Shown here in pieces: positions 41,501 through 53,143 of a DNA stretch of 64,000 nt (its first letter is position 1; each line of letters opens with the position of its first letter). The stretch lies in contig NC_079204.1 in the NCBI RefSeq assembly GCF_026745355.1, positions 5,451,103-5,515,102 on the forward strand, written 5' to 3'. The notes below the pieces were generated by a model, which had not been told where the DNA came from, did no database searches, and saw only the letters and a program-made list of their open reading frames with translations. The stretch is from Beta vulgaris subsp. vulgaris. Its lineage: Eukaryota; Streptophyta; Magnoliopsida; Caryophyllales; Amaranthaceae. The translations under genes were made by a program, and so were the position numbers.

Positions 41501-42748
41501 CTAGTCAGTGAGTGTATCACTGACGATGGTTTCTGGGACTCTTCCCTGCTGTTATCCCTTGTCCCCCCTCGACTAGTCTCTCTTATTACTTCCCTCTATA
41601 TCCCCTGTAATGGGCAAGGGGACCTGCTAGTGTGGGGCCTTACAGCTGATGGTGAATACTCTGTTAAATCAGGGGCTCTCCTTGCTCAAGGGAGTCTGCC
41701 TGTTAACCAAGAAAAGATTGAATTTTCTTGGATTTGGTCCTTATCGGTTCCCCCCAAAATCAAAAATTTTCTTTGGAAAGCCTGTAATGATGGTCTTCCT
41801 TCTAAAGTTAGGTTGGAAAAAAGTCACATTTTCCTTCCTCAGCAGTGTGTTTTCTGCAATTCACACTCTGAATCTATTGGCCATCTTTGTTTTGCGTGTC
41901 CTTTCACTTTAAATATCTTTCTTCACCTCAATGCTAGTTTTGGTTGGCCTGTCCTCCCCTCCTGCCTTCAGACTATTGACCTTACTTCGTTTCGGTCAGC
42001 CCTTGAAGCTTGCCTCTCTTTGTTCTCCAAATCCCAGATAGTGCATTTTTCTTTCGTTTGGTGGTTTGTTTGGTTTTTTCGAAATAAGCTCATTTTCAAC
42101 GACGAAATTGTTTCTTCTAGAAAGGCTAGCTTTATTGTTAGTAGTTTTGCTGCCACCTGGTTTAAGGCTTCTTCGTCTGATTCTGCTTCTGCGCTTTCTG
42201 TTAAGGGTAAGTCTAGCATTGTGTCTAAGAAGCGTTCGGGTCCTAATCTTTGTTGGGATCCTCCACCCCCTGGCTTCTTTAAACTTAATTTTGATGGCTC
42301 TAAGCGTTCTAATGGTTCGGCCTCTCTGGGTTTTGTTATCCGGGACCATGCTGGAGATGCTATTGTAGCTGGTGGTCGGCATCTGGGTTCTAATGTCTCT
42401 ATTCTCCAGGCGGAAGCTTGGGCTCTTAAAGAGGGTCTCTCTGCAGCGTCTTCTTTGAATATTTCGAAAATCTTTATTGAAGGCGATAATCTCTCTGTAA
42501 TTAATGCTATTAGGAAGGTTTGGAATATCCCATGGGAGATTAAAAATATCATTTCTGATATTATAACTAATTTAGCTTTGTTTGATGATTTTCAGGTTCG
42601 CCACTGTTTTCGTGAAGCTAACAAGGTTGCAGATGAGTTGGCTAATCGGGCCCATAGCTTTCCTCAGCCTCAGTGGTTTCACCCCCCTTTTGATATTGAT
42701 TTCTCCTTGATCATCCGTAAGGATGTTTTAGGTTGGCCTCCTGATTGA
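38573..42748 (+). CDS. LINE B ORF2: endonuclease, reverse transcriptase and RNase H polyprotein
   Basis: A single uninterrupted frame of 1391 residues. Endonuclease domain, residues 1-235: ACWNIRG, LCEVKT, MGDFNE near 142 and SSDH near 228. Reverse transcriptase, about 455-740: SPGPDG, HFRPISLC, GAFVPDRLIQDN, KLDMEKAYDRLEW, IRQGDPLSPYLF, and the catalytic FADD at about 699-702. A zinc-binding zf-RVT region follows at about 1080-1160 (CVFC...H...C). RNase H, about 1235-1370: FDGSKRSNG, QAEAWALKEGL and EGDNLSV carry the acidic residues, and DELANRAH ends the fold. All catalytic motifs are present, so it looks competent for target-primed reverse transcription. The RNase H domain is a feature of many plant L1 elements. 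Confidence 0.96.
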   Translation: MSIACWNIRGSVRKNALAETRDFCRHQNINIMMLCEVKTQSPPPSQAMISKCGFQFFDVVPTVGYSGGLWLMWKKCFVNPFDLTVIFKASRFISCLIHLLTAANVSFIIIFVYAPAQKEFKHEFWLELIDYALTLSLPFIVMGDFNEISSPNDKSGGAPMNSSRFDTMHSILAQLPCIELPFDGQQFTWRKKKSGLGNIYERLDRALVSSSWLSLFPQAKLTHNIFTSSDHCQITLNYLSTRPNKAPPFRFEKMWCLRKDYDNLVKKTWCTHFVGSHMFRLVSKCKLLKTKSKHWNKYQFGNVFRQLRKVDEQLTTIQSQILASPDSPSLQEKQDRLLTKRSNLLSFDAEYWKQKNKSDYLLLGDSNSSYYHAHASIRRNRNQIKLLNLDNGTSISNPEEIAQELTNGFKGRFVSDVNSSFDATLDFSLLDPIISEADNAVLTAIVSPEEIKCALFDLAPDKSPGPDGFPPFFFQKYWTLVGNSIVRAVQAFFHSGRMLREINHTFLALIPKIDNPSSANHFRPISLCSTIYKIISKILTNRLKDVLGQIIHPLQGAFVPDRLIQDNILLAHEVFQSFKTKAGSAGWIAIKLDMEKAYDRLEWNYIFTTLEKLGFAPTWVQWVKACITSSSFSVLVNGIPGEQFFPSRGIRQGDPLSPYLFILCAELLARLLSNASNSPTKPIGVPVGKTGIRIPFLTFADDTMIFAKASNYSCLVIRQILDKYCAMSGQVVNYHKPAFQCTKNILPESKCDFASILGMSESNSLGDYLGCPIISSKVSKETFSPVLNKTINQLPKWKANALSQAGRSVLIQSNLASKASYQMQSFLLPKSILLHLDKTYRNFFWNKENSNKSPNLIGWDRICQPKEVGGLGFRKASVNNQALQMKLLWRIIKNDSNLWVQLVRKRYIKDKSLFTIKISKSASWQWRNLLTLRDLFKQGLRWQIGDGKSVKFWSDNWLFQYPICFVVTPTPDTVNILVSECITDDGFWDSSLLLSLVPPRLVSLITSLYIPCNGQGDLLVWGLTADGEYSVKSGALLAQGSLPVNQEKIEFSWIWSLSVPPKIKNFLWKACNDGLPSKVRLEKSHIFLPQQCVFCNSHSESIGHLCFACPFTLNIFLHLNASFGWPVLPSCLQTIDLTSFRSALEACLSLFSKSQIVHFSFVWWFVWFFRNKLIFNDEIVSSRKASFIVSSFAATWFKASSSDSASALSVKGKSSIVSKKRSGPNLCWDPPPPGFFKLNFDGSKRSNGSASLGFVIRDHAGDAIVAGGRHLGSNVSILQAEAWALKEGLSAASSLNISKIFIEGDNLSVINAIRKVWNIPWEIKNIISDIITNLALFDDFQVRHCFREANKVADELANRAHSFPQPQWFHPPFDIDFSLIIRKDVLGWPPD

Positions 42749-42808
42749 GGAGGTCTCCTAAGTTTCCTTTCCTTATCAAAAAAATAAAAAAAGGAAGAGG
42801 GAGTCTAG

Positions 42809-43168
42809 CTACTTTGAAATCTGTTGTAATTAAATTCAAAGTATTCCCAACAAACATACATTTAGGCGCTAACAAGTAACAAGTAACAAGTAAGAAAAAT
42901 AACAGCTCCTAGTAAGTATACTTGCTAGACAAACCATAAGACCTACATACATTAATTAAAACACCACTTTATCAAATTCTTATGAGACTTATGATCAAAC
43001 CTTTAGAGTTTAGAGGCTACGTTAAAATATATCACATTGATCTTGATTCTTGCAAACCCTACGTAATAAAATAACACACCATCTTCGTTTCATATTATTT
43101 GCAACGATTTAACCTAAAACATGAATAGAAAATGTCTAATCGTTGCAAATAATATCAAACGACACTTG
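42809..43168. other. Spacer after LINE B, with a small MITE
   Basis: AT-rich. At 43086-43161 a 76-bp palindromic element has 25-base inverted ends (left CGTTTCATATTATTTGCAAC; the right end complementary with two mismatches). No gene in this stretch. Confidence 0.6.
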
Positions 43169-43593
43169 TTAACTCATCTCAGCAACTTGATCAACTCTTC
43201 TAGTAAAAGCAAAAAGAGATGAAACGAAGCCACTAGGAGGAATATCAGAACACATTGATATATAATAAAGCTGATCAATAAGATAATGTTCCTCTTCAGG
43301 AACCCTAAAAGTTGCATGAATACATGAATCATAATTCGATTCATGGCCTTCATCTATCCCATGATTAATGAAAACCTGATTAATATTATCGACACGAACA
43401 AAAACACGATCGTTTTTCGGCTTTTGAATGTACAAAGAATCAGAAGAATAATAATCTTGTGAAAGCAGTTCAAATGTTGCTGGTTTTTTTTTTTGTCAAG
43501 AAATTAAAGAAAGAGTTTCACCGTACCTGGAGCTCCAATTCTTGCAGTGTGATTGTCAAGATTCGAGTAATTAAGTAGAGACAATGGATACAT
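43169..43593 (-). CDS. Hypothetical small protein of about 125 residues, possibly two exons or a gene remnant
   Basis: The main open stretch is 43479-43169 on the minus strand and ends ...FAFTRRVDQVAEMS. It could join a first exon, 43593-43527 (MYPLSLLNYSNLDN...RIGAP), by CCAG|GTACGG and ACCAG|CAAC, in frame, giving 125 residues. The implied intron of 47 bases is shorter than usual for plants and contains a 12-base A run, so an insertion in an old exon is another reading. I do not recognise the family: no signal peptide, no transmembrane segment, an acidic middle with FRVPEEEHYLIDQLYYIS. Its codons look ordered, not random. It may be the end of a truncated gene. Confidence 0.35.
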
Positions 43594-43596
43594 AAT

Positions 43597-43667
43597 GATG
43601 ATGATTATGATGACTATACATATATGTAGATCCAGGATCATCATGTATAGTCATCATAATCATCATC
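43597..43667. repeat. Perfect 25-bp inverted repeat with 21-base loop
   Basis: 43597-43621 and 43643-43667 are exact reverse complements (GATGATGATTATGATGACTA plus TACAT, and its inverse). RNA from either strand would form a long unbroken hairpin. Confidence 0.9.
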
Positions 43668-44748
43668 GCTATATATCCGATCCATATTCTTGACTTTCAA
43701 GCATATCAAATAGCCATGCTTGAAGAGAAAGATGCAATCTTCGAGTTCTCATCTTCGAGTTCGTCATGGAGACGGGAGATGAATGGGGTGGTGGACGGTG
43801 GTGGGGGTGGTGGTTGAAAGGAGCTAGTGGTAAGGTTGAGGAATCCATTGATTTTAGGAAAAATAATACGAGGGAATTGAATTTAGGGTCTCAAGTACAT
43901 ATACTAAAGTTTTAACCATGAGGCTAAGTTGTATTTAGTGTTATTATCATAAAGTATTATATTAATAAACGAAATTTTTTCTTACCCGGGACATAGCCCG
44001 GACCTAATAACTAGTTTACTTATAAAAGGAGTTTTACCATGTAGGATTAGGACTTAGGAGTTTGATTCCTAGTATAATTCCTATTTCCTAAGAGTATTGT
44101 GTTACTACTCGTGTGAGTGTCTTCTATTTTGAATTTTGATTGGGTAAACTTTCAGACAAATGTGGCGCACGAGACTTGTAAACTAATTTTTTTTTTAATG
44201 GTTCACCGGTTTGGCGGTTTAGTACCACATTACCACCCTTTTATTCTTTTATATTAAAACTAACGATTTATGTACGTGATACGTGCCTCACTTTTTTAGT
44301 ACATAATTTATAACTTTTTTGGACAAACAAAGTAAAATTTGAACATCAAACATGTTTTTTGGGCTAGCTAATTTTGTTGATAAACCTCTATCACTTAACC
44401 AAACCCGTCTTTTATTATTTATTTTATTTATACTTTCTTTAATATTTTCTAAATTAAAACTGGTGAGCGATAAAAGAATGTTACGCAGATTTATCAAGGA
44501 TTTCTTTTTTTTTATCAACAAAGTATTTGTTTTAATTAAATCATTTCACTTTGTTAATTGATTGTATTTTTCTTTTTGCTTTACTACTTGATTGTGTTTT
44601 TTAATTGATCAAATATTTTATTGATACAATTTTCTTATATAATAATGTGAGATAGTTTGACAAAGTTGATTGATGAATATGACACAAAACCAAATGATGC
44701 AACTAAAAAAGTATGGAGGTAATATATCATAATCAATTCCTCGTTATC
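43668..44748. other. AT-rich spacer with a SINE-like remnant
   Basis: 43860-43960 is the minus-strand partner of the SINE-like element at 31265. No gene seen; short open frames around 44290-44560 are low-complexity. Confidence 0.45.
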
Positions 44749-44908
44749 AAGATAGGTTACTATTTACCAAGAATGTCTTGGCCTAGTGGTTAAGATTGAG
44801 GTGCTGTGAACGATAGGTCATAGGTTCGAATCCCCCCTCCTCTTCTTTGTACTGTGTACTGCGTTCGTGGCTCATATGGATCAAAAGAAAAGATAGGTTA
44901 CTATTTAC
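44749..44908 (+). mobile_element. tRNA-derived SINE (family 1) with perfect 19-bp duplication
   Basis: The body is 44768-44889, 122 bp: A box TGGCCTAGTGGTTAAGA, B box GGTTCGAATCCCCC, and the shared end GTGGCTCATATGGATCAAAA. AAGATAGGTTACTATTTAC flanks it exactly at 44749-44767 and 44890-44908. Confidence 0.93.
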
Positions 44909-45112
44909 TTCACACATTAGCAATATTCGTGTAATAAAATTATAGTATAATCTAATTTAAAAGGCTTATTTTAAATTGAAAAATAGCACCAGCAAGAAAG
45001 CCGCCGGTTAATGCTAACTCCATCTTATATACATGTCGTCGAGTCGTCGTGCACCATCCGCTAGTTTAGGCACCCACACATGTATCATGTTGCTGCTGCA
45101 CTATATCAAACG

Positions 45113-45118
45113 TTGACC
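45113..45118 (+). promoter_or_regulatory. W-box in chitinase E promoter
   Basis: TTGACC within TCAAACGTTGACCATC, 45 bases before the TATA box, conserved with chitinase D. Confidence 0.55.
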
Positions 45119-45157
45119 ATCTTTAGGAGCACTAAAAAAAACACATACACTACAATC

Positions 45158-45165
45158 TATAAATA
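45158..45165 (+). promoter_or_regulatory. TATA box of chitinase E
   Basis: TATAAATA lies 78 bases before the ATG. Confidence 0.6.
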
Positions 45166-45169
45166 TTGA

Positions 45170-46144
<975 letters not shown>

Positions 46145-47490
46145 ATTGTTATTTTGTATAACTACAATATCTGTATTCTCTTAATAATTGGATGTAATAA
46201 GTTTGGAAGATTTGATCATCTAGCTATGAATGCGACTTCAATAATAGTTGAATATTTATGTAACACAGAGATTACAAGGAAGTTGACTTTTTCTTTAATT
46301 TCGCACCGCTGACTTTTTTTTTTTATCTTGGATATACTGTAATTCAAAGCGTGCGCAACAATACCAATTACCAAGTGGATATAACTTTTACTGGGCTTTG
46401 TAACTTGTTAGTATTCATGATGGGCCTACATTAAAACTGTGTGTTATGACTGTTATCCCTGGGCCTGGACCTGGACTGTAAAGGTCAATCGGGCCCCTAT
46501 ATACACATGGCACACTGTTCCAACAGAACAAGAATTATGGATCTCTGACTTTTAGTGTGGTTACAATTTCCTTAGGTGAGAGTGGAACAACACGTTTTCT
46601 GTGTTTTTGGCGCGACGAGTGGATGAATAGAAATGTCCTCATTTAATTTATTTTCGGAAATTGAACAGGCGAATAAAGGGGATAAACAACATGTTACACG
46701 GCAATGTTTTGGTTGTATCTTGTTACTTCTATAATTCTATATAGTACTTCATATTTCATAATATATTATATATCTAATGGTTCAGGGTTACAGCCTTACA
46801 TGATTAATTAGCTACCTTATTTTGCCTTCATAATCTAGCAATCCTCAAGTCATCTCGCTTCATAATTAATTATCAATTTGTTTCAATGTGTATTTATTAT
46901 AGATAATTATCTTTTTTCCATTTTTTGGTTAAAAGGTAAGTATTTCCAATTATTATATCACATAAGTCTTTTTAGAAAACGTAAAAACAGCATTTCCAAA
47001 CTACTACATAAATCTGTACAATCGTAACCAATGAAAACATCATCATTTCCGAACTTAAACAATATATTCCCATAAGTACATGTAAATTTGATAGAAGTAA
47101 AAAATGGGTCTGGGTTACCCAATAAGGAGGAGGAGAGTTCAGTCCACATACAAATCCAAATGATGTTCTATAATAAAACCAATTGACAATAATAGTAGTA
47201 GCTCCTCTATCTTATATTGTGATACTTTTTTATATTTTTCTAATGTGACACAACTCACATGTGCACAACATATATAGAATTCAACTGCATATTTTACCAA
47301 CTAAGCAGTCTAACGTACTACACCACAATCCTTAAGAACACAGTCTCCTAATCCCAAGGAAGCACTTGGAATCCTCGAGCATGATATTATTAGTATTTGT
47401 CCCATATATGTTGGCAACAGTAATAAGTTATCTCCGTCAAAAGGTTCCTTTTCCGATCCCAATATACTAATATAGTACAATCCGACTTGC
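46145..47490. other. Spacer after chitinase E
   Basis: The first 170 bases match the 3' flank of chitinase D but without its tail insertion. The remainder is AT-rich with no gene seen. Confidence 0.5.
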
Positions 47491-48135
47491 GTGGACCCGG
47501 TTCACACTAAAAATAGTGTGGACCAGGTCCAGTCATGTGACCCGTTATATCACTTTAACATACACTATATCATTTTAACATACACTATATCATTATAACA
47601 TACACTATATCACTTTAACACACCCTATATCACTTTAACATACACTATATCACTTTTAACATACACTATATTACTTTAACATACACTATATCATTTTAAC
47701 ATACACTATATCACTTTAATACACCCTATATCACTTTAACACACATTATATCACTTTAACATACACTATATCATTGTAACATACACTATATCATTGTAAC
47801 ACACACTATATCACTTTAACACACACTATATCACTTTAACATACACTATATCATTTTAACATACACTATATCATTATAACATACACTATATCACTTTAAC
47901 ATACACTATATCACTGTAACATACACTATATCATTTTAATATACACTGTATCATTTTAACATACACTATATCACTATAACATACACTATATCATTTTAAT
48001 ATACACTATATCATTTTAACATACACTATATCATTTTAACATACACTATATCATATCAATATACACTATCATAAACTCAAGTGATATGGATCGGGTGCAC
48101 ACTAATTAGTGTGCACCGGGTTCATATTAGTCTTT
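47491..48135. mobile_element. Element with hairpin ends and a 20-bp minisatellite (about 26 units)
   Basis: The left end has GTGGACCCGGTTCACACTAA followed by TAGTGTGGACC (imperfect hairpin, 47495-47528). The right end has a perfect 24-base palindrome at 48094-48117 built on GGTGCACACTAA. Between them, 47545-48068 is a regular array of ACACTATATCATTTTAACAT. The same ends and a related but decayed array occur at 35440-35760, so this is a repeat family, not a lone satellite. Confidence 0.75.
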
Positions 48136-50506
48136 TTAAATATAGTATTATAACATATAGTAACTAATAGTGCTGCATTACAATTATAAGCTCAAAGTTA
48201 ATTAATAACATTACCAATAATGACGCTATGATGACTGATGAGGCTATTTGAGGTATTATCACATACTTATAGGAAAAAACTTTGTCGATCCAGTACGTAA
48301 ATGATCCACTACAAATACACATTTAGAATAAGTTAATTACAAATGATCAGTTTAAAAATTGTTTATTAATTAACTATTTGTCTCTCGTAAATAGTGTGTT
48401 ATCTACCCAGTGGGTTTACTAAGCATTCTCCTAATTCATATATATAATCACATGACAAGTACTTCCTCGTTCCTACCTCCTGGGGAAGTACATACGGAGG
48501 TCCTCGAGCATGCATGACACTAAATTATGTTCCTCTTGGACAACACTAGTACATTATTATGCCATGAGAAGCTTTTTCTTTTTACCAAGTTGGTGTTGTT
48601 TACTCATCTTATATAATTTTTGACCTCTTTTCATATTGATATTCTATATGCTTTACCCTTTAATAATTAGGAAACATATATTTATGATTTATGAACCAAG
48701 TGTGTAAAATTAACTATGATTGAGCAGTTTATGAATATCTTCGCAGTGGACTTGATTTTACAAAGATGATGAAAACGTGAATTCCAGTTGTTTATGCGTT
48801 GGAGAGACCGTTTCCTATTTTGTGCCGAAACTATGTATAAAGCACAAGTCGAAACGGGATTAAAACTTTCCACCATGCATCCTTGTACATGAAATATAAG
48901 AACGAACTTTGATATAAGACTGGTCATTATTGGCATCATTAATTAAGATTATGTTTGTTCAACTTATTTTAACCTATTTTATAAATAAAGTAAGATCTTA
49001 TAAGATAAGATCGATCAGATAAGATAACATGAGATAAGATCAGATACATCATACTATAATCAATGAATTAAAGCTCCACTCATTGAGCACTTAACACTAC
49101 TAGTTCGGAGTTATTTGGTGGTTGTGGGCATGTGAGCGTGCATGTTTAGAAGCATATGTCGGGTGGAAGACGAATTTTAAACTCCTACTTGTTATAATTC
49201 TATTCATTCTACTATAAGAATGATTGAATTAATACTCGTAACGTACGTTATTAGATGGAGCCTTAAAATAAGAATTCTTAGTAGTCATTAAATAATGAGT
49301 TTTACTCTTTTAGACAACTATAACTACGTACTATTAAGTAGTAAAGTATTTTAGGAGGAAGACATAGAATAGTGTCTAAGCAATTAAGCATATATGATTT
49401 CAATGTAAGCACACAAGAATGATGTGGAAAAGATACTAATTATAATGATATACTAGTTTATTACACAGTTGACATCTTGTATGGTTGTTTATTTGATTCC
49501 GATATAAGTTTCTATAACTATTGGCAATACATATAACAAATATTAATAGCATAATTTGGTTGGCAAAATTTATCTACATTTAATTATAATTAGAAGACAT
49601 GCAATTAATTGCATGCTATCTTACGGATTCGGTGCCCATATCCGACACAGGTACGTATTTAAGCGTCCGACTCTGTAATTTTATGGAACTTTTCAGTCAA
49701 TTATGTCTGAGTGTCGAGGATCTAATACAGATACTTAACTTGAAATGAAGAATCCAAGTAACCGGGGTTGTATATTAATTATTATACGCATGCAAGATAA
49801 TCTCTTATGTACGTGGTTGAGTTATATGCTAATCGTTGCTGAATATTTTAAATTGAATAATCTCTTTTCCTTATTCTTTTATTATATTTTTCCCGTTATA
49901 TAAAAATTGAAGTTCATTTTTTCATTAGTCTTTTCCGATAGATCAATGTAAAATTATTTTTGTAAATTCAACCATCAAACTAAACTTTTCATTGAGTTAG
50001 TAATTCGACATTATCGATATTAGAAATAACATGATATAAAGGTTATGAATTCAAATATTATTCAATATCCATCCATGTAAGCAATAAAATGACAAACATA
50101 GAGCAAAAAAGGGCAAAAAGGCTAATTAAAAAGGAGATAAATCGAAGTTATAATTCCTTAATGAACTAGGAAGGCGGCAAGAAAGTAAGAAATGAAGACA
50201 ATTATTGACGTGGCCAACATTTTTTTGACTTACTTTATTGTATCATACACGTAAGAAAAGATACCTCTTTTATTTCTGATTTCATTATCAGAGGTGGAAA
50301 TATGGAAAAGTTGATAATATATGACACATTGTCAATATTTAATATTTATGTATTTCGCACCTTCAACGGTGGCAAGCCGCTTCTTGTCATATGCCCACGT
50401 GTTCTTTACCATCAATCTAACTTCGTCATTGCTGACGTGTATTTATTTACTGTACTTATGTAACACAGTGATAGTACGGAGAAAGTATTGCCAACTCATA
50501 GTAAAA
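48136..50506. other. Intergenic region, no gene recognised
   Basis: About 2.4 kb of AT-rich sequence. Open frames are short and without recognisable motifs. A run of GATAAGATC repeats lies at about 48990-49045. Confidence 0.5.
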
Positions 50507-50651
50507 TGTCAAAATGGTATCTTATAAAAATTTTCGTACCAAAAGTACTCTATTTTGATATCGAGGTTACATTTTGGTATCAAATGACTCTATTTTGGTA
50601 CCACTTTGACTTAACTTTGGTATCAAATTTTTATAAGATGTCATTTTGACA
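50507..50651. mobile_element. Small palindromic MITE, 145 bp
   Basis: The left end TGTCAAAATGGTATCTTATA and the right end, inverted, TGTCAAAATGACATCTTATA continue as matching arms of about 38 bases with few mismatches. The interior repeats TTTTGGTATC. It is non-coding. Confidence 0.7.
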
Positions 50652-52465
50652 TCTCACTATACGGGAGAGGCCTATCAGCCTATCACATTTCAACAGTATA
50701 TGTACTAGAAAGTTTGGATCTCAATATCATTGAAACGAGGAAAGCCTCTGAGTTAATGGCTATGTATGGACAACTCAGAAAAAATTCATCTTACGATGAG
50801 TTCTTGAAAAAGGAAAAAAAAAAAAAAAATTCAAAATACCAAAGCAACTTATTGTACATTGCAAGACTTCAATGTCATTTCGTCTTGTTTTTTTACTCAT
50901 GGGATAGTTGACACATTATCTTTAAGAATAGGTTGGTTCACTTTATTGATCAGGAAACTAAAATTTTCATTTGTGAAATTCACTTAAGGTCTAGCCTCTT
51001 CATTTTATTTTTAGTTCAATTCAATTGCAATCGATTCAGTTCAGTTCAACTCCGATTATCATTTCTATGGAGTATAATTTAATTCAGTTTAACTGCAATC
51101 TATTCAGTTCAATTGTTTTATGCCGAAAAGAATAGGCTCTTAAACATATTTTTGCCTTTTTCTAACTATTTTTACCTCTAAAGTCCAAAAACATCAATTT
51201 ATTCTCTATTAATTTTCCATCTTCCTCACTTGTGTGTTTTTTTTTTTAACAAGGCCCACACTTGTGTTTCACAACTGAAATTTGCTCATCACTTCCATTA
51301 TTACTTCAAAATTTTGGAGGGTAAACAACCAATTTAAAATTATTAGGTTCAAACTTAGCGTATTTCACTTACATTAGTCAATTTTCATCATTATTCTCAT
51401 CATCAAGAAAAAATAAATCCTCTGTTTTTTTAGTTACTACACCTTTTGTTTTCACATTATCCAATGCATTTATGTTGATGAATAATATCTTTAATTATGC
51501 ATAGTCAAATATATAAAATTTTGACATAATAAAGATATACATTAAGATGGTTTCACTTGATTATGTTATTTCTTATACATAAATAATAACAAATCGAATC
51601 AGGTTAATGGGTAAATAATAATTATTAGCAAACGTAGCGTCTAAAAAAAGATACAAAAGAAGTGTATATTACATAGTCTATTAAAAAAAGGCAAAATTGG
51701 TCTCAACACCCTGAACTATAGCGCGCGTGCACCAAATAGCCCCAACTACGGCTTATATCCAGAACACCCCAAAATACGAACCTCGGTGCAGTATGTACTT
51801 TTGCCATAAATGAGGCCGGCGCCCGAAATTCTCACCGGATTCTCCCCCTTTCTTATTTTCTTATTTTTTAACCTAATTTTTTTACTTAAACAAAAAGTAG
51901 GCATGTGCCGTCATTTTTTCCTTCCTCAACTGAACTCAACTGAAGACAAAAACTTTATTCCCCAAATTCCCTCTTACTTCCCCAAAATCCCTTGTTTTCC
52001 CAAAAGAACCCTAAATACTAAAAGATTGAAATTTGCATAACAACAATGAGTTTAGCTTCAACTTCAAGTTTCAAGAAGAATTCAAATACCAATTTAGATA
52101 ACAATAGGGTTCACTATTGACATTGATTGTCCACAGTAGTCCAAATTACTTGGAAGTTCAACAACAATAAACGAAAATGCTTCTATGACTGCCCAATATC
52201 TAGAATTCGACTTATAAGCGATAACGGGCACCGATCTCATTTATGATACAAACTGCATCCAAATTCTCACTTTCACGTATTCTGCCTATAAATCTTTATT
52301 GAAACTATTTGATACACCCGTGCTACGCTATAATTCAGAGAATTGAGCCTAATTTAACCTTAAAAAAATGTTAGCATATACTAGTACAGTAGTACTACTC
52401 CTATCATATATTCCTATGTAGTTCCCCACACATATTTGATATTCCTTAATTTTTCCAAACAAAAG
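50652..52465. other. Intergenic region upstream of the WRKY19-like gene
   Basis: No gene seen. A tail insertion with a CACTTGTGT duplication lies at 51227-51267. At about 51690-52130 a more GC-balanced stretch, with CACCAAATAGCCCCAACTA and the AGAACCCTAAATACT region, looks like part of a decayed transposon, but I cannot name the family. Confidence 0.45.
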
Positions 52466-52511
52466 CCCCCTTCATACCGGTCAAAAAAAAAAAAAAAAAA
52501 CCCCCTTCATA
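52466..52511 (+). mobile_element. 24-bp tail insertion with 11-bp duplication in the promoter region
   Basis: CCCCCTTCATA at 52466-52476 is repeated at 52501-52511. Between them are CCGGTC and eighteen A residues. It lies about 2.1 kb before the WRKY19-like start codon, close to the likely transcription start. Confidence 0.7.
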
Positions 52512-53143
52512 TCTCTGATTACACGACACACAGCCACCACAATACATCCCCAGATTCTTAAGCTGCTTTTTTTTCTCTCTTCTTTTTTCTTCTTCCTCTG
52601 TAAAACCAACAAAAATACTCTCATCACTCTCACCGTTTCTCCTCATCTCTCTCCGTATCATCTTCTTCCGCCGCTTAAAAATCGCAACTTCTGATTCGAA
52701 ATACCATTTTTGTTATCCTATTTTCTCTCGTATATCTTTCAAATCTTTCTTCTCAATTTAGGTACTCATTTAGGTACTCAAATTTCTTATTTATAGCTTT
52801 TTTTCATATCAATTCACTTATATTTGATTGGAATTTTTTTTTTTGTTCTGATTCTTAAGTTCTATTATATTGTTTTTTATGTTGTTCTTTACGAGAGATT
52901 TGTTTTTGTTTTTTTAAAGGTTTGGTTATTGTAATTTGTAAAGTTTAATGGCAAAATTTGATTGAATTTTGTGGACCTTAAGTGATTATAATACTCCTGT
53001 TTTTTAATAGTACTTTTGCTTATGTAGTGATTGTGTCTGATTGGGGGAATATATTTATTTCAAGAAACCTACTCCTTCAATATTGACAATGAAGTAATTG
53101 TCATTGTATGTAGTACACAAAGATAGACTTGTGGTATGATATA

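Larger units (their letters stand above)
36080..42808 (+). mobile_element. LINE B: complete L1-type LINE with perfect 18-bp target-site duplication
   Basis: AAGGAAGAGGGAGTCTAG at 36080-36097 is repeated exactly at 42791-42808. The element between (36098-42790, 6693 bp) has a 5' leader, ORF1, ORF2, and a short 3' UTR with an A-rich tail at 42777-42790. Full length, open ORFs and identical duplications point to a recent insertion. It sits 70 bases downstream of a MITE and between chitinases D and E. Confidence 0.95.

Noticed and set aside
44768..44850. A and B boxes considered as a tRNA gene
   Set aside because: The body does not fold as a full cloverleaf. It recurs in four places with target-site duplications, so it is a SINE.
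47545..48068. Regular 20-bp repeats considered as a CRISPR-like array
   Set aside because: There are no unique spacers between units; it is a head-to-tail minisatellite in plant DNA.
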